A DNA stretch of 64,000 nucleotides from Burkholderia puraquae (GCF_002099195.1 NZ_NBYX01000028.1:1-64000), one strand, 5' to 3'. Shown: positions 53,120 through 61,889, counted from the first letter of the stretch. Program-made: numbers and translations. The notes: generated by a model not told the origin, from the sequence alone.

Positions 53120-54471
53120 ACACTTTCGACATTCAGACGCTTGACGGCGCGAAGCCGCGGGCCCTTGCCGGGGAGGAGGTCGACGTGCTCGGGATCGGGG
53201 TCGGCCCGTTCAACCTGAGCCTGGCCGCGCTGCTGGCGCCGCTGGACGGCCTGCGCTCGCTGTTCGTCGAGCGCAAGCCCGAGTTTCGTTGGCATCCGGG
53301 GCTGATGCTCGCCGATTCGTCGTTGACGACGAGCTTCCTGAAGGACCTCGTGACGCTGGCCGATCCGTGCAGCCGCTACTCGTTCATCGCGTTCCTGCAA
53401 CGCACCGAGCGCCTGTACTCGTTCGCGAACGCGCGCTTTCCGACCGTGCGCCGCCGCGAGTTCGAGCAGTACATGCAATGGGTATGCGCGTCGCTCGACA
53501 ACCTGCGGTTCGACTGCGAAGTCGAAAGCGTCGTGCGGGACGGGCGCGCGCTGCGCGTCACGACCTCGCACGGGGTCGTGCGCACCGCGAACCTCGTCGT
53601 CGGCGTCGGGCTGCGCCCGACCATTCCCGCGTGCGCACGGCCGCACCTGGGCGCCGACGTGCTGCATTCGTCGCAGTTCTGCACCGTGCGGCCGGCGCTC
53701 GCCGGCCGGCGCGTCGCGATCGTCGGCGGCGGCCAGAGCGGCGCCGAACTCGCGCTACACCTGCTCGGGCTGACGGGCGACGCGGCGCCCGCGCATGTCG
53801 CATGGCTGACGCGGCGCGAGAACTTCCTGCCGATGGACGACTCGCCGTTCGTCAACGAATGGTTCGTGCCGCAGTACAACGAGCATTTCTCGCGGCTGTC
53901 GCCGGAGCGCAAGCGCGACGCGCTCGACACGCAGCGCCTCGCGAGCGACGGCGTCACGCTGCCGCTCCTGACTGCGATCTACCAGCGGCTCTACGAGATC
54001 ACGCACATCGAAGGGCGCACCGGCCATTGCGCGCTGATGCCGGGCCGCAGCATGGCCAACCTGCATCGCGCGGACGGCGGCTACGTGCTGAGCGTCGACG
54101 ACGGTACCGGCGTGCACGCGCCGCTGCACGCCGACGTCGTGCTGCTCGCGACGGGCAGCGAATTCCAGATGCCGGGTGCGCTGGAATCGCTGCGCTTCGA
54201 GATGCACACGCGCAACGGCGTGCCGGAGCTCGACGACGACTATGCGGTGCGCTGGAACCGGCCGAGCGCCGCGCGGATTTTCTTCCAGAACGCCGCGCGC
54301 ACGACGCGCGGTATCGCCGACCCGAACCTGAGCCTCGCCGCGTGGCGCAGCGGCCGGATCGCGAATGCGATCGCGGGCGCATCCATCTATGAAGTCGGCA
54401 CGCCGCCGGGTTTCGTCGACTGGCCGCACGGCGACGCGCCGCACGCTGCCACCCAACAATTCGTGAACTGA
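53116..54471 (+). CDS. Lysine/ornithine N-monooxygenase (IucD-like)
   Basis: 451 residues. FAD motif GIGVGPFNLS (26-35), LTTSFLKDLVTLADPCSRYSFIAFL (in blocks DLVTLADP and YSFIAFL) and NADPH motif VAIVGGGQSGAELALHLL near residue 203 are those of siderophore N-hydroxylases; the last third with FQNAARTTRGIADPNLSLAAWR is also typical. It would hydroxylate the side-chain amine of lysine (or of beta-lysine) with NADPH and O2. There is no siderophore NRPS or NIS synthetase around it. ATGA overlap with the previous gene. Confidence 0.92.
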   Translation: MNTFDIQTLDGAKPRALAGEEVDVLGIGVGPFNLSLAALLAPLDGLRSLFVERKPEFRWHPGLMLADSSLTTSFLKDLVTLADPCSRYSFIAFLQRTERLYSFANARFPTVRRREFEQYMQWVCASLDNLRFDCEVESVVRDGRALRVTTSHGVVRTANLVVGVGLRPTIPACARPHLGADVLHSSQFCTVRPALAGRRVAIVGGGQSGAELALHLLGLTGDAAPAHVAWLTRRENFLPMDDSPFVNEWFVPQYNEHFSRLSPERKRDALDTQRLASDGVTLPLLTAIYQRLYEITHIEGRTGHCALMPGRSMANLHRADGGYVLSVDDGTGVHAPLHADVVLLATGSEFQMPGALESLRFEMHTRNGVPELDDDYAVRWNRPSAARIFFQNAARTTRGIADPNLSLAAWRSGRIANAIAGASIYEVGTPPGFVDWPHGDAPHAATQQFVN

Positions 54472-54486
54472 CAGGAGCACACCGCC

Positions 54487-55752
54487 ATGACCCATGCACC
54501 GGCCATGCTGTATCTCGACACGCGCGCGCTTCCGGGTGAGCGGATCGCCGAAATCGACGCGGCGCGCAGCCTCGGGCTCGACCTGTATGTGGCGACGCCG
54601 ACGCCGGACGCGTTCCGCTCGTTCGGCTGCGCCGGCATCATTCCGACGCGGCTCGGCGATTACGACGCCGCCGAGCGGACCATTCTCGACTACCTGCGCG
54701 AACATCGCGTCGAGCTGTCCGGCGTCGTCGCGTGGAAGGACCTCGAAGTCGTGCTCGCGAGCCGGCTGTCGCATCGGCTCGGGCTGCGCGGCACGGCGCC
54801 GGACGCCGCGCTCAACGTGCGCGACAAGGCCGCGACCCGCCGCGTGCTGGACGCCGTGCCGAACGCGAACCCGCGTTACGCGGTGGTCAGCAGCGAAGCC
54901 GAGTTCGCTGCCGCGCTGAAGCGTATCGGCGCGCCTGCGCTGCTGAAGCCGGCCGGCAACTCCGGCAGCCGCGGCATCTTTCCGGTCGACGCGCACGACG
55001 ATCCGGCCGAGGTCTATCGCGCATTTCGCGCATACAACTCGCCGGAAAAGGGCGAGATGTTCAGCCTGTACGGCGATCATGCGCTGCTCGAGGAACGGCT
55101 GACGGGCAGTGAGCACTCGGTGTCCGGCGTCGTCGCGCACGGCCGCGTCGCGATCAACGCGATCATCGACAAGACCTTCGACCGGTCGATCCCGATCCAG
55201 TACGAGAACGTGACGCCGTCGCTGCTGCCGGCCGGCACGCAGGCGGCCATTCGCGACATGGTGCGCGCGGGCGTCGCGGCAACCGGCATCGACTGGTGCG
55301 GCTTCCACGCGGACGTGATGGTGACGCGCGACGGGCCGAAGATTCTCGAGATCGGCGGGCGGCTCGGCGGCGAGTTCATCAACTCGCACCTGATCCCGTA
55401 CAGCGTCGCGGGCTTTTCGCCGTATCGCACGGTGCTCGATCTCGCGCGCGGTGCGATCGACGGCCCGCTCGACGACCGGTTCGGCACCGTGTCGACGCGC
55501 GCGGGCCAGCGCATCGTGATGCCGCCCGGGCTCGGCCGCATCGCCCGCGTCGAAGGGTTCGAGCGACTGTGGCGCCGGCCGGAACTGCGTTTCCTGCAGG
55601 TCGTCGCCGGCAAGGGCGCGCAGATGGCGCTGCCGAAGGACGTGTTCAAGGCGTACGAGATCGCGTACCTGATCGCGCAGTGCGAACTCGACCGCGATAT
55701 CGTGGCGCTGCTGCGCGAGCTCGCGGCCGACGTGACCGTCACGCTGGACTGA
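54487..55752 (+). CDS. ATP-grasp ligase
   Basis: 421 residues. The ATP-grasp fold is seen in the phosphate-loop lysine Lys154 with GNSGSRG (157-163), FSLYGDHALLEERLTGSEHSVSGV, and the metal carboxylate Glu288 in LEIGGRLGGEFINS. The family couples a carboxylate to an amine through an acyl phosphate. Here it may link the hydroxylated or hydrazino amino acid to another amino acid, or activate it. It starts 15 bases after the monooxygenase with CAGGAG as ribosome site. Exact acceptor is not predictable. Confidence 0.88.
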   Translation: MTHAPAMLYLDTRALPGERIAEIDAARSLGLDLYVATPTPDAFRSFGCAGIIPTRLGDYDAAERTILDYLREHRVELSGVVAWKDLEVVLASRLSHRLGLRGTAPDAALNVRDKAATRRVLDAVPNANPRYAVVSSEAEFAAALKRIGAPALLKPAGNSGSRGIFPVDAHDDPAEVYRAFRAYNSPEKGEMFSLYGDHALLEERLTGSEHSVSGVVAHGRVAINAIIDKTFDRSIPIQYENVTPSLLPAGTQAAIRDMVRAGVAATGIDWCGFHADVMVTRDGPKILEIGGRLGGEFINSHLIPYSVAGFSPYRTVLDLARGAIDGPLDDRFGTVSTRAGQRIVMPPGLGRIARVEGFERLWRRPELRFLQVVAGKGAQMALPKDVFKAYEIAYLIAQCELDRDIVALLRELAADVTVTLD

Positions 55753-55765
55753 CCCGGAGACCCTC

Positions 55766-57361
55766 ATGCCGATCGACACGATCCGCGACCCGCGCCACTA
55801 CCTGCTGGTGCCCGCGATGCCGGCGCCGAACGGGCGCCTGCACCTGGGTCATATCGCGGGCCCGTACCTGCGGCTCGACATGCTCGCGCGCCACCTGCGC
55901 AGCCGCGGCGAATGCGCGCGCATCGCGTGCGCGAGCGACCCGTACGATTCCTACATTCCGCTGCGCGCCGGGCAGGCCGGCGTCGAAGCGGCGGCGCTCG
56001 CGCGGCAGAGCTGCGCGGGCATCGTCGACGATCTCGCCGACATGAACATCGACGTCGACCTGTTCGTCGATCCGCTCGGCGATGCGCATCACGACGCGTA
56101 CCTCGCCGCGCACGACGGGCTCGTCGCGCGGCTTGCCGCGCAGCGACGCGTGTCGACGGTGCGCGAACGCCTGCCGTATTCGGCCGCGCGCGACTGCTAC
56201 GTGACCGGCAGTTTCCTGCTCGGCCGCTGCCCGCAGTGCGCGCGCGACGTTTCGGGATTCTTCTGCGAGGACTGCGGCGCGCATTTCCAGCCGGAGGATG
56301 TCCGCGAACCGTCGGCGCGCTGGGGCGAGACGCTTGCGATGCGCGAACAGGACAACCTGTTCTTCGACATCGCGGATCCCGCCGCGCTGGTTGCGCAACT
56401 GGTGGACACCGAGACCGCACCGGTATTCGTCGATATCGCGCGCCGCCATCTCGAACGCGACGGTGCGCGCTTTCGCGTGACGAGCCATGCCGGCTGGGGG
56501 CTGCCGTACGTGCTGGACGGCGAACCGCGCACGCTGTTCGGTCATGGGCTGCTGTTCGGCGCGATCCGCTTCGTCGGCGATCTCTATGCGCGCAAGCACG
56601 GGCTGCATGCGAACCCGTTCGATCGCGACTCGGACGTGATCACCGTGAACGGATTCGGGATCGACAACTGCGTGTCGCACCTGGTCGGGATCCAGGCGAT
56701 GGCGATGGCCGACGGCGTGTCGAAGCCGTTCGACCGCTTCGTGATCAACCACTTCTATACGCTGGAAGGGCGCAAGTTCTCGACGAGCCTGCGCTGGGCG
56801 ATCTGGGTCGAGGATCTCGCGGCCCGCACGCGCGTGCCGGCCGACGCGGTGCGCTTCTTCGTCGCGTCGACCAATCCGGTCGACGCGCGCACCGACTTCG
56901 ATCGCGATGCGTTCTGCCGGTTCGTCAACGGGCCGTATGCGGCTGTACAGCGGCAGGTGGCCGAGGCGATCGGCGGGCCGCTCGCGGCGCGCGCGCCGGC
57001 CGACGAAACGGCGCGGGCGGCCGAGGCGGCGTGGCGCGATGCGCAGCGCGCGATGGATTTTGCGACGTTCGACCCGACGGCGCTGGCCCGGGTCGTCGAG
57101 CGCTGGAGTGCACGCTTCGACGGCGCGCGCGCGGCCGGCGACCTGTACGGCTGGACGAAGGGCTTCGCGCTGCTTGCGTATCCGTTGATGCCGGCGCTCG
57201 CGCGGACCGCGTGGCGCGCGCTCGGGTTGCGCGGCGAACCGAACGCCGGCGACTTCGCACGGTTGTCGTCGCCGGTCGTCACGCCGCTGGCGAGCTTCGA
57301 CCCGGTCACGCCCGGGGAACTGGCGGCCGTGCTGCCGCCCGGCATGCGGGAGGTCGCATGA
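55766..57361 (+). CDS. Methionyl-tRNA-synthetase-like protein (putative hydrazine synthetase subunit)
   Basis: 531 residues. The class I HIGH-type motif is HLGH (26-29) in PNGRLHLGHIAGPYL; a zinc knuckle is Cys155, Cys158, Cys167, Cys170; the KMSKS position reads KFSTS (337-341) in EGRKFSTSLRWAIW. VNGFGIDNCVSHLVGIQAMAM and the DVITVNG loop fit MetRS. It lacks a tRNA-binding C-terminal OB domain and it is inside a biosynthetic operon next to a small cupin gene, unlike housekeeping MetS. In Spb40-type hydrazine synthetases a MetRS-like domain and a cupin domain are fused; here they are separate. It likely activates an amino acid to form the ester with an N-hydroxylysine. Confidence 0.85.
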   Translation: MPIDTIRDPRHYLLVPAMPAPNGRLHLGHIAGPYLRLDMLARHLRSRGECARIACASDPYDSYIPLRAGQAGVEAAALARQSCAGIVDDLADMNIDVDLFVDPLGDAHHDAYLAAHDGLVARLAAQRRVSTVRERLPYSAARDCYVTGSFLLGRCPQCARDVSGFFCEDCGAHFQPEDVREPSARWGETLAMREQDNLFFDIADPAALVAQLVDTETAPVFVDIARRHLERDGARFRVTSHAGWGLPYVLDGEPRTLFGHGLLFGAIRFVGDLYARKHGLHANPFDRDSDVITVNGFGIDNCVSHLVGIQAMAMADGVSKPFDRFVINHFYTLEGRKFSTSLRWAIWVEDLAARTRVPADAVRFFVASTNPVDARTDFDRDAFCRFVNGPYAAVQRQVAEAIGGPLAARAPADETARAAEAAWRDAQRAMDFATFDPTALARVVERWSARFDGARAAGDLYGWTKGFALLAYPLMPALARTAWRALGLRGEPNAGDFARLSSPVVTPLASFDPVTPGELAAVLPPGMREVA

Positions 57362-58539
57362 TGGAAGGCGCACTCGAAGGGCTCGTGATCGTCGACCTGA
57401 CGCGCGTGCTGGCCGGCCCGTTCTGCACGATGCTGCTGGCCGACCACGGTGCGCGCGTCATCAAGGTCGAGCGCCCGTCGACCGGCGACGACGCACGCGC
57501 ATACGGCCCGTGGTATGGCGACAAGTCGGCGTACTTCGCATCGCTCAATCGCGGCAAGGAGAGCATCGCGCTCGACCTGAAGGACCCGGCCGACCGGCGC
57601 GTGCTCGATGCGCTGCTCGAGAAGGCGGACGTCGTCACCGAAAACTTCCGGCCCGGCACGATGGCGCGCATCGGCTACGGCTGGGACACGCTGCATGCGC
57701 GCTTTCCGCGCCTGATCTACGGCAGCGCGTCGGGGTTCGGCCATACGGGGCCGTTTCGCGATCACCGGGCGTACGACATGATCGTCCAGGGGCTCGGCGG
57801 GATCATGAGCGTGACCGGCGAGCCCGGGCGTATGCCCGTGCGGGTCGGGCCGTCGATCGGCGACCTCGCGGCCGGCCTGTTCCTGACGACCGGGTTGCTG
57901 ATGGCGCTCGTGCGGCGCGGCCGGACCGGACAGGGCTCGAAAGTCGACATCGGCATGTTCGACTGTCAGCTCGCGCTGATGGAGTATTTCATCGGCCGCT
58001 ATTTCGCGACCGGTGAAGTCACCGGGCCGGTCGGCAGCTATCGGCCGGCGATCGCGCCGCCGTTCGGCGTTTATCGCGCGGCGGACGGCCCGCTCATCAT
58101 CGCGGCCGGCAACGACAAGCTGTTCGGGCTGCTGTGCGACGCGCTCGGCGTGCCGGCGCTCGCGGCCGATCCGCGCTTCGCCGGCGGCGAGGCGCGCAAG
58201 GATCACGAGGCCGAGCTCGAACGCACGCTCAACGGCCTGCTGGCGGCGCACGGCGTCGAGCACTGGTGCGAGCGGTTCGCGCGCGCGGGGCTGCCGGCCG
58301 GCCCGATCAACCGCGTCGACCAGGCGGTCGTCCATCCGCAGACGGCCGCACGCAACATGCTGATCGACGTCGACGATCCGGATGTCGGCCCGTACCGGCT
58401 CGTGGGGACGCCGATCAAGATCTCGGGCTGCCCCGATCCGGATACCCGCCGGGCCGCACCGGCGCTCGATCGCGACCGCGACGCGATTCTCGCGGAACTG
58501 GGCCTGGTCGGGGAGGAGGTGAACGATGAGCGCGCGTAA
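57358..58539 (+). CDS. CaiB/BaiF family CoA transferase (type III)
   Basis: 393 residues if the first ATG of the ATGATG is used. VIVDLTRVLAGPFCTMLLADHGARVIKVE, NRGKESIALDLKDP, TENFRPGTMARIGYG and GDLAAGLF with the nucleophile Asp169 are all conserved for type III CoA transferases such as formyl-CoA and carnitine enzymes. The start overlaps the MetRS-like stop in ATGA, and the end overlaps the cupin gene by 14 bases, so it is embedded in the operon. It may make the CoA ester used with the hydratase and the lyase in the cluster. Confidence 0.9.
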   Translation: MMEGALEGLVIVDLTRVLAGPFCTMLLADHGARVIKVERPSTGDDARAYGPWYGDKSAYFASLNRGKESIALDLKDPADRRVLDALLEKADVVTENFRPGTMARIGYGWDTLHARFPRLIYGSASGFGHTGPFRDHRAYDMIVQGLGGIMSVTGEPGRMPVRVGPSIGDLAAGLFLTTGLLMALVRRGRTGQGSKVDIGMFDCQLALMEYFIGRYFATGEVTGPVGSYRPAIAPPFGVYRAADGPLIIAAGNDKLFGLLCDALGVPALAADPRFAGGEARKDHEAELERTLNGLLAAHGVEHWCERFARAGLPAGPINRVDQAVVHPQTAARNMLIDVDDPDVGPYRLVGTPIKISGCPDPDTRRAAPALDRDRDAILAELGLVGEEVNDERA

Positions 58540-58876
58540 GTTTCCGCATGTCGGCGCGTTGCCGCCGGAATCGCATGTGCCGGGCGTCGTGCTGCGCCAG
58601 GCCGACTTCGCCGGGCTCGGCGACGGCGAGATTCCGTTTCGCGGCGGCCTGTTCACGGTCGAGCCGAATTGCACGTCGCGGCTGGACGTCCACGCGGTGC
58701 GCGAATGCTGGATGATCGCGCAGGGCAGCGGCCGGCTGACCTACGACGGCGAGCCCGTGCGCGTGCGCGCCGGCGACGTGCTGTATTTCGAATCGCACCG
58801 GTCGCACCAGGTGCAGAACGACGGCGCGACGCCGCTCGTGATCAGCACCGTCTGGTGGCAAGCCGATGCGGGTTGA
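58526..58876 (+). CDS. Small cupin (putative N-N bond-forming partner of the MetRS-like protein)
   Basis: 116 residues, one cupin barrel. DVHAVRECWMIAQGSGRLTYDG has His56 and Glu60 as candidate metal ligands, and SHRSHQVQND has His94. In the Spb40 group the cupin domain carries out the N-N bond-forming rearrangement of the hydroxylamine ester. The alternative is an unrelated dioxygenase or sugar epimerase, but its location 1.2 kb after the MetRS-like gene and 4.1 kb after the N-hydroxylase supports the first. It overlaps the CoA transferase gene by 14 bases and the following gene by 11. Confidence 0.82.
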   Translation: MSARKFPHVGALPPESHVPGVVLRQADFAGLGDGEIPFRGGLFTVEPNCTSRLDVHAVRECWMIAQGSGRLTYDGEPVRVRAGDVLYFESHRSHQVQNDGATPLVISTVWWQADAG

Positions 58877-60035
58877 TCTCGCGATCGTCGGCGCGGGTGT
58901 GACGGGCGCGACGATCGCGCACGTGGCGGCGCGGCATGCGGGTGCGCTGCGCATCGCCGTGTTCGATGCGCGGCCGGTCGTGCAGACCGCCACCGCGCTG
59001 TCGGCCGGCGTCGTCACGCCGTTTTGCGGCACCGGCGAGCGTCGTGCGCGATCGCTGGTCGCGAACGCGTATTACGGCGCGTGGGCGCGGGCCGGATGCT
59101 GCGTGCGCGACGCGCCGTTCGCCTTCGTTGCGGCCGCATCCGACGCAGGCGGCCCGTTGTTCGCGACGCCGGTGCCGGCCGATACGCCGGGTGCCGGCGA
59201 CGCGCTGCTCGGCGCGTTGCCCGCCGGCGCGCGACTGTGGCGCGCCGGCCGTGCGTGGCTGGTCGACGTGCCGCGGCTGGTCGCGCACTACCTGACGGGC
59301 CCGCATGCGGTCGAACGTTTCGACGCGCCGGTCACGCACGTGTCGCGCAATGCCGGCGGCTGGACCCTCGTGGCCAACGGCGTGACGCTGCATGCCGACC
59401 GGCTCGTCCGCGCGAGCGGCCCGTGGCCGGCGGTCGACGGCGAAGCAGTCGACGACGTGCGCGGCGAAGCGCGACCGGACATCGTCACGAAGAAGATCGT
59501 CGCGTTCGACGTTGACGGGCGCGCATTGCCGCCGGCGCCGGACTCGCCGGTCGTCTACCTGCCGGACGCACAGGCGTTTCTCGCGCCGGTGCACGCGCGG
59601 CGCGGCTGGCTGCTGAGCATCACGTCGCACGCGTGGGGATGTGCCGCCGGCGCGCGCGTCGGGCCGAGCGCCGACGAGCGCGCACTGGCGCACGCGCTGC
59701 TCGCGCGTCACTTTCCGGGCCTGCGCGACGCGCATCTCGCCGCGCGTGTAGCCGTGGACGGCTACACGACCGACCGCAATCCGCGGGTCACGCCGATCGG
59801 CCGCAACGGCTGCGCGGTGGCGGGCGCGTCGGGCTCCGGCGTGCGCTTCGCACCAGCGCTCGCGTATGAAGCGCTCGCCGCCGTCGGGTTGCCGTTCGCC
59901 CCCGATCCGGACACGACCGCGCCCGAGCCGTCGCTTCGCGAGCGCACCGATTTACCTGTTGCTTCCTTCACCGAACCTGTTCAGCCATGCATACCGAACT
60001 CGCCTGGGTTGCCGTCGCACCCGCCTTCGCACTGA
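58866..60035 (+). CDS. FAD-dependent oxidoreductase, DAO family (second copy)
   Basis: 389 residues. The FAD fingerprint is LAIVGAGVTGATIAHVAARHAG, and ATALSAGVVTPFCGTGERRARSL follows as in glycine/D-amino-acid oxidases; GYTTDRNPRVTPIGRNGCAVAGASGSGVRFAP near the end is the second FAD contact. Together with the gene at 51974 the cluster has two such oxidases. One is the likely counterpart of Spb39 that releases the hydrazine-containing acid. The last 50 bases overlap the start of the next gene. Confidence 0.85.
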   Translation: MRVDLAIVGAGVTGATIAHVAARHAGALRIAVFDARPVVQTATALSAGVVTPFCGTGERRARSLVANAYYGAWARAGCCVRDAPFAFVAAASDAGGPLFATPVPADTPGAGDALLGALPAGARLWRAGRAWLVDVPRLVAHYLTGPHAVERFDAPVTHVSRNAGGWTLVANGVTLHADRLVRASGPWPAVDGEAVDDVRGEARPDIVTKKIVAFDVDGRALPPAPDSPVVYLPDAQAFLAPVHARRGWLLSITSHAWGCAAGARVGPSADERALAHALLARHFPGLRDAHLAARVAVDGYTTDRNPRVTPIGRNGCAVAGASGSGVRFAPALAYEALAAVGLPFAPDPDTTAPEPSLRERTDLPVASFTEPVQPCIPNSPGLPSHPPSH

Positions 60036-60910
60036 TCTGTATCGGCATTGCGGTGCGTCGCATCGCGCTGGTCGATGCGGCATTCTGGCCGTCCGCCGAA
60101 AAACTGACCCACTACGTGCTGTTTCCCGCGTTCCTCGTGCATTCGATCGGGCTGGCCGGGCCGCTCGACGCGTCGTCGAAGTCGACGATCCTGCTGCTGA
60201 CAGGCCTCACGCTCGCGGTGCTGGCCGCCGTCGTGCTCGGCTGCCGGCTGTGTGCGGTGCCGCATGCGTCGTTCACGTCGATCGTCCAGGGCTCGATCCG
60301 CTTCAACAGCTACATCTTCCTGTCGGTCGCGTCGGGGTTGCTGAACCATGCGGACTACGGGATCGCGGCGGTGGTCGTCGCGTACATGGTCGCGATCTCG
60401 AACACACTTGTGCTGCTGTCGTTCGAGCACGGCCAGGCCGGCGGCCGTGGATTCGTTGGGATCGTCGGCAAGGTGGCGGCGAATCCGCTGATCGTCGCGA
60501 GTGCGTTCGGGATCGTGCTGAACCTGACCGGCTGGCGGCTGCCCGCCGCGCTGGACCAGACCGTCGACGTGCTCGGTGGCGCCGCGTTGCCGTTGAGCCT
60601 GATCTGCGTCGGCGCCGCGCTGCGGCTGCCGTTGCCGCGCAAGGAAGCGGCGCTCGTGCGCGCGGGGCTCGTGACCACCGCGATCCGGCTGGTCGGGTTT
60701 CCGCTGCTCGCGCTGACCGCGACGAAGGCGTTCGCGGTGCCGCCGCTGTCCGGGAACCTGATCCTGCTCTATTCGGTGCTGCCGTGCGCGAGCAACTCGT
60801 ACGTGCTGTCCACGCAGTACGGTGGCAACCACCGGCTGATGGCATTCGTCGTCGCGCTGTCGACGGTGCTGTCGTTCGTTCCGATTTTCATCGTCGCGCG
60901 TGCGATGTAG
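59987..60910 (+). CDS. AEC-family (auxin efflux carrier-like) permease
   Basis: 307 residues with about ten membrane helices in two repeats of five. LTHYVLFPAFLVHSIGLAG, GSIRFNSYIFLSVASGL, GKVAANPLIVASAFGIVLNL and LYSVLPCASNSYVLSTQYGG are the AEC family landmarks. Members export or exchange malate, malonate, auxin or similar acids. It overlaps the oxidase gene by 49 bases, so it is probably part of the same operon and exports the product or a by-product. Confidence 0.9.
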   Translation: MHTELAWVAVAPAFALICIGIAVRRIALVDAAFWPSAEKLTHYVLFPAFLVHSIGLAGPLDASSKSTILLLTGLTLAVLAAVVLGCRLCAVPHASFTSIVQGSIRFNSYIFLSVASGLLNHADYGIAAVVVAYMVAISNTLVLLSFEHGQAGGRGFVGIVGKVAANPLIVASAFGIVLNLTGWRLPAALDQTVDVLGGAALPLSLICVGAALRLPLPRKEAALVRAGLVTTAIRLVGFPLLALTATKAFAVPPLSGNLILLYSVLPCASNSYVLSTQYGGNHRLMAFVVALSTVLSFVPIFIVARAM

Positions 60911-60977
60911 GCTGACACGCCGCGACGAAGCCGGCGTGGCCGGCCGTGCACCATCAACAACAAGACAGGAGACACCC

Positions 60978-61889
60978 ATGATTTCGAGGCGCTCGTTCAA
61001 TCGCGCACTCGCCGGACTCGCGATGGCCGAGGTGCTCGGCGGATGCGCCGGTACGGGCTCCGGCAGGCGCACGATCACCGGCGTCGACGCGCACGCGCAC
61101 GTGTTCCTGAAATCGCTGCCGCTCGTGCCGGGCCATCGCTACACGATCGCGTACGACGCATCGCTCGACCAGTACCTCGCGATGCTCGACCGGCACGGCA
61201 TGTCGAACGGCGTGCTGATCCAGCCGAGCTTTCTCGGCACCGACAACCGCTATCTGCTCGCCGCGCTGCGCGCGCAGCCCGCGCGCCTGCGCGGCATCGT
61301 CGTGATCGACCCCGCGCGCGATGTCGGGCAGGTCGCCGCATGGACGCCGCTCGGCGTGCGCGGCATCCGGCTGAACCTGATCGGCGAACGCGATCCGGAC
61401 TTCGCGGGCGCGGCGTGGCGCGCGCTGTTGCCGCTGCTGCGGCGGCATGGCTGGCAGGTCGAGCTGCATGCGGAGGCCGCGCGCCTGCCGGTGCTGATGC
61501 CGCCGCTGCTCGACGCGGGCGTCGACGTTTCGCTCGACCATTTCGGGCGGCCCGACCCGCGGCTCGGGATCGACGATCCGGGCTTCCGCTATCTGCTGAC
61601 GACGGCGGCGAGCAGGCGCGTGTGGGTCAAGGTGTCGGGCGCGTACCGGAACGACCGCGCCGACCGCTGGCAGGCGTCCGGCCTGACGGCGATGCGCGCG
61701 GTGCGCGAAGCGTTCGGCACGGAGCGGCTGCTGTGGGGCAGCGACTGGCCGCATGTCGGATACGAGGCCGCGGTCGACGATGCGCTCGCGTACCGGTACA
61801 TGGAGTCGTTGCTGCCGGACGAGGCCGGGCGCCGGCAGGTGCTGGTCGATACGCCGGCGGCGCTGTACCGGTTCGATGCGAAAGGATGA
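60978..61889 (+). CDS. Exported amidohydrolase lipoprotein (Tat), paralogue of 47212-48102
   Basis: 303 residues from ATG at 60978 (AGGAGA upstream). The N-terminus MISRRSFNRALAG has the twin-arginine motif SRRSF, and LGGC at residues 20-23 is a lipobox, so it is predicted to be Tat-exported and lipid-anchored. The catalytic barrel has His39/His41 (VDAHAHVF), VLIQPSFLGTDNRYL, LDHFGRPDP and LLWGSDWPH. It shares these blocks with the cytoplasmic enzyme at 47212. The envelope location suggests activation or detoxification of the product on export. Confidence 0.88.
   Translation: MISRRSFNRALAGLAMAEVLGGCAGTGSGRRTITGVDAHAHVFLKSLPLVPGHRYTIAYDASLDQYLAMLDRHGMSNGVLIQPSFLGTDNRYLLAALRAQPARLRGIVVIDPARDVGQVAAWTPLGVRGIRLNLIGERDPDFAGAAWRALLPLLRRHGWQVELHAEAARLPVLMPPLLDAGVDVSLDHFGRPDPRLGIDDPGFRYLLTTAASRRVWVKVSGAYRNDRADRWQASGLTAMRAVREAFGTERLLWGSDWPHVGYEAAVDDALAYRYMESLLPDEAGRRQVLVDTPAALYRFDAKG

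Noticed and set aside
53116..54471. The N-hydroxylase as part of a siderophore cluster
   Set aside because: There is no NRPS, no NIS synthetase, no TonB receptor and no iron box seen nearby.
55766..57361. The synthetase-like gene as a second methionyl-tRNA synthetase for translation
   Set aside because: KMSKS is altered, there is no C-terminal tRNA-binding domain and it is translationally tied to biosynthetic genes.
53755..58674. Three long minus-strand frames opposite the biosynthetic genes
   Set aside because: Same composition artefact; the plus-strand frames carry all motifs and overlap each other in a normal operon manner.
50565..61889. The fragin/valdiazen diazeniumdiolate cluster known from Burkholderia
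   Set aside because: That system has an NRPS and its own cupin set; no NRPS is present and the gene content differs.
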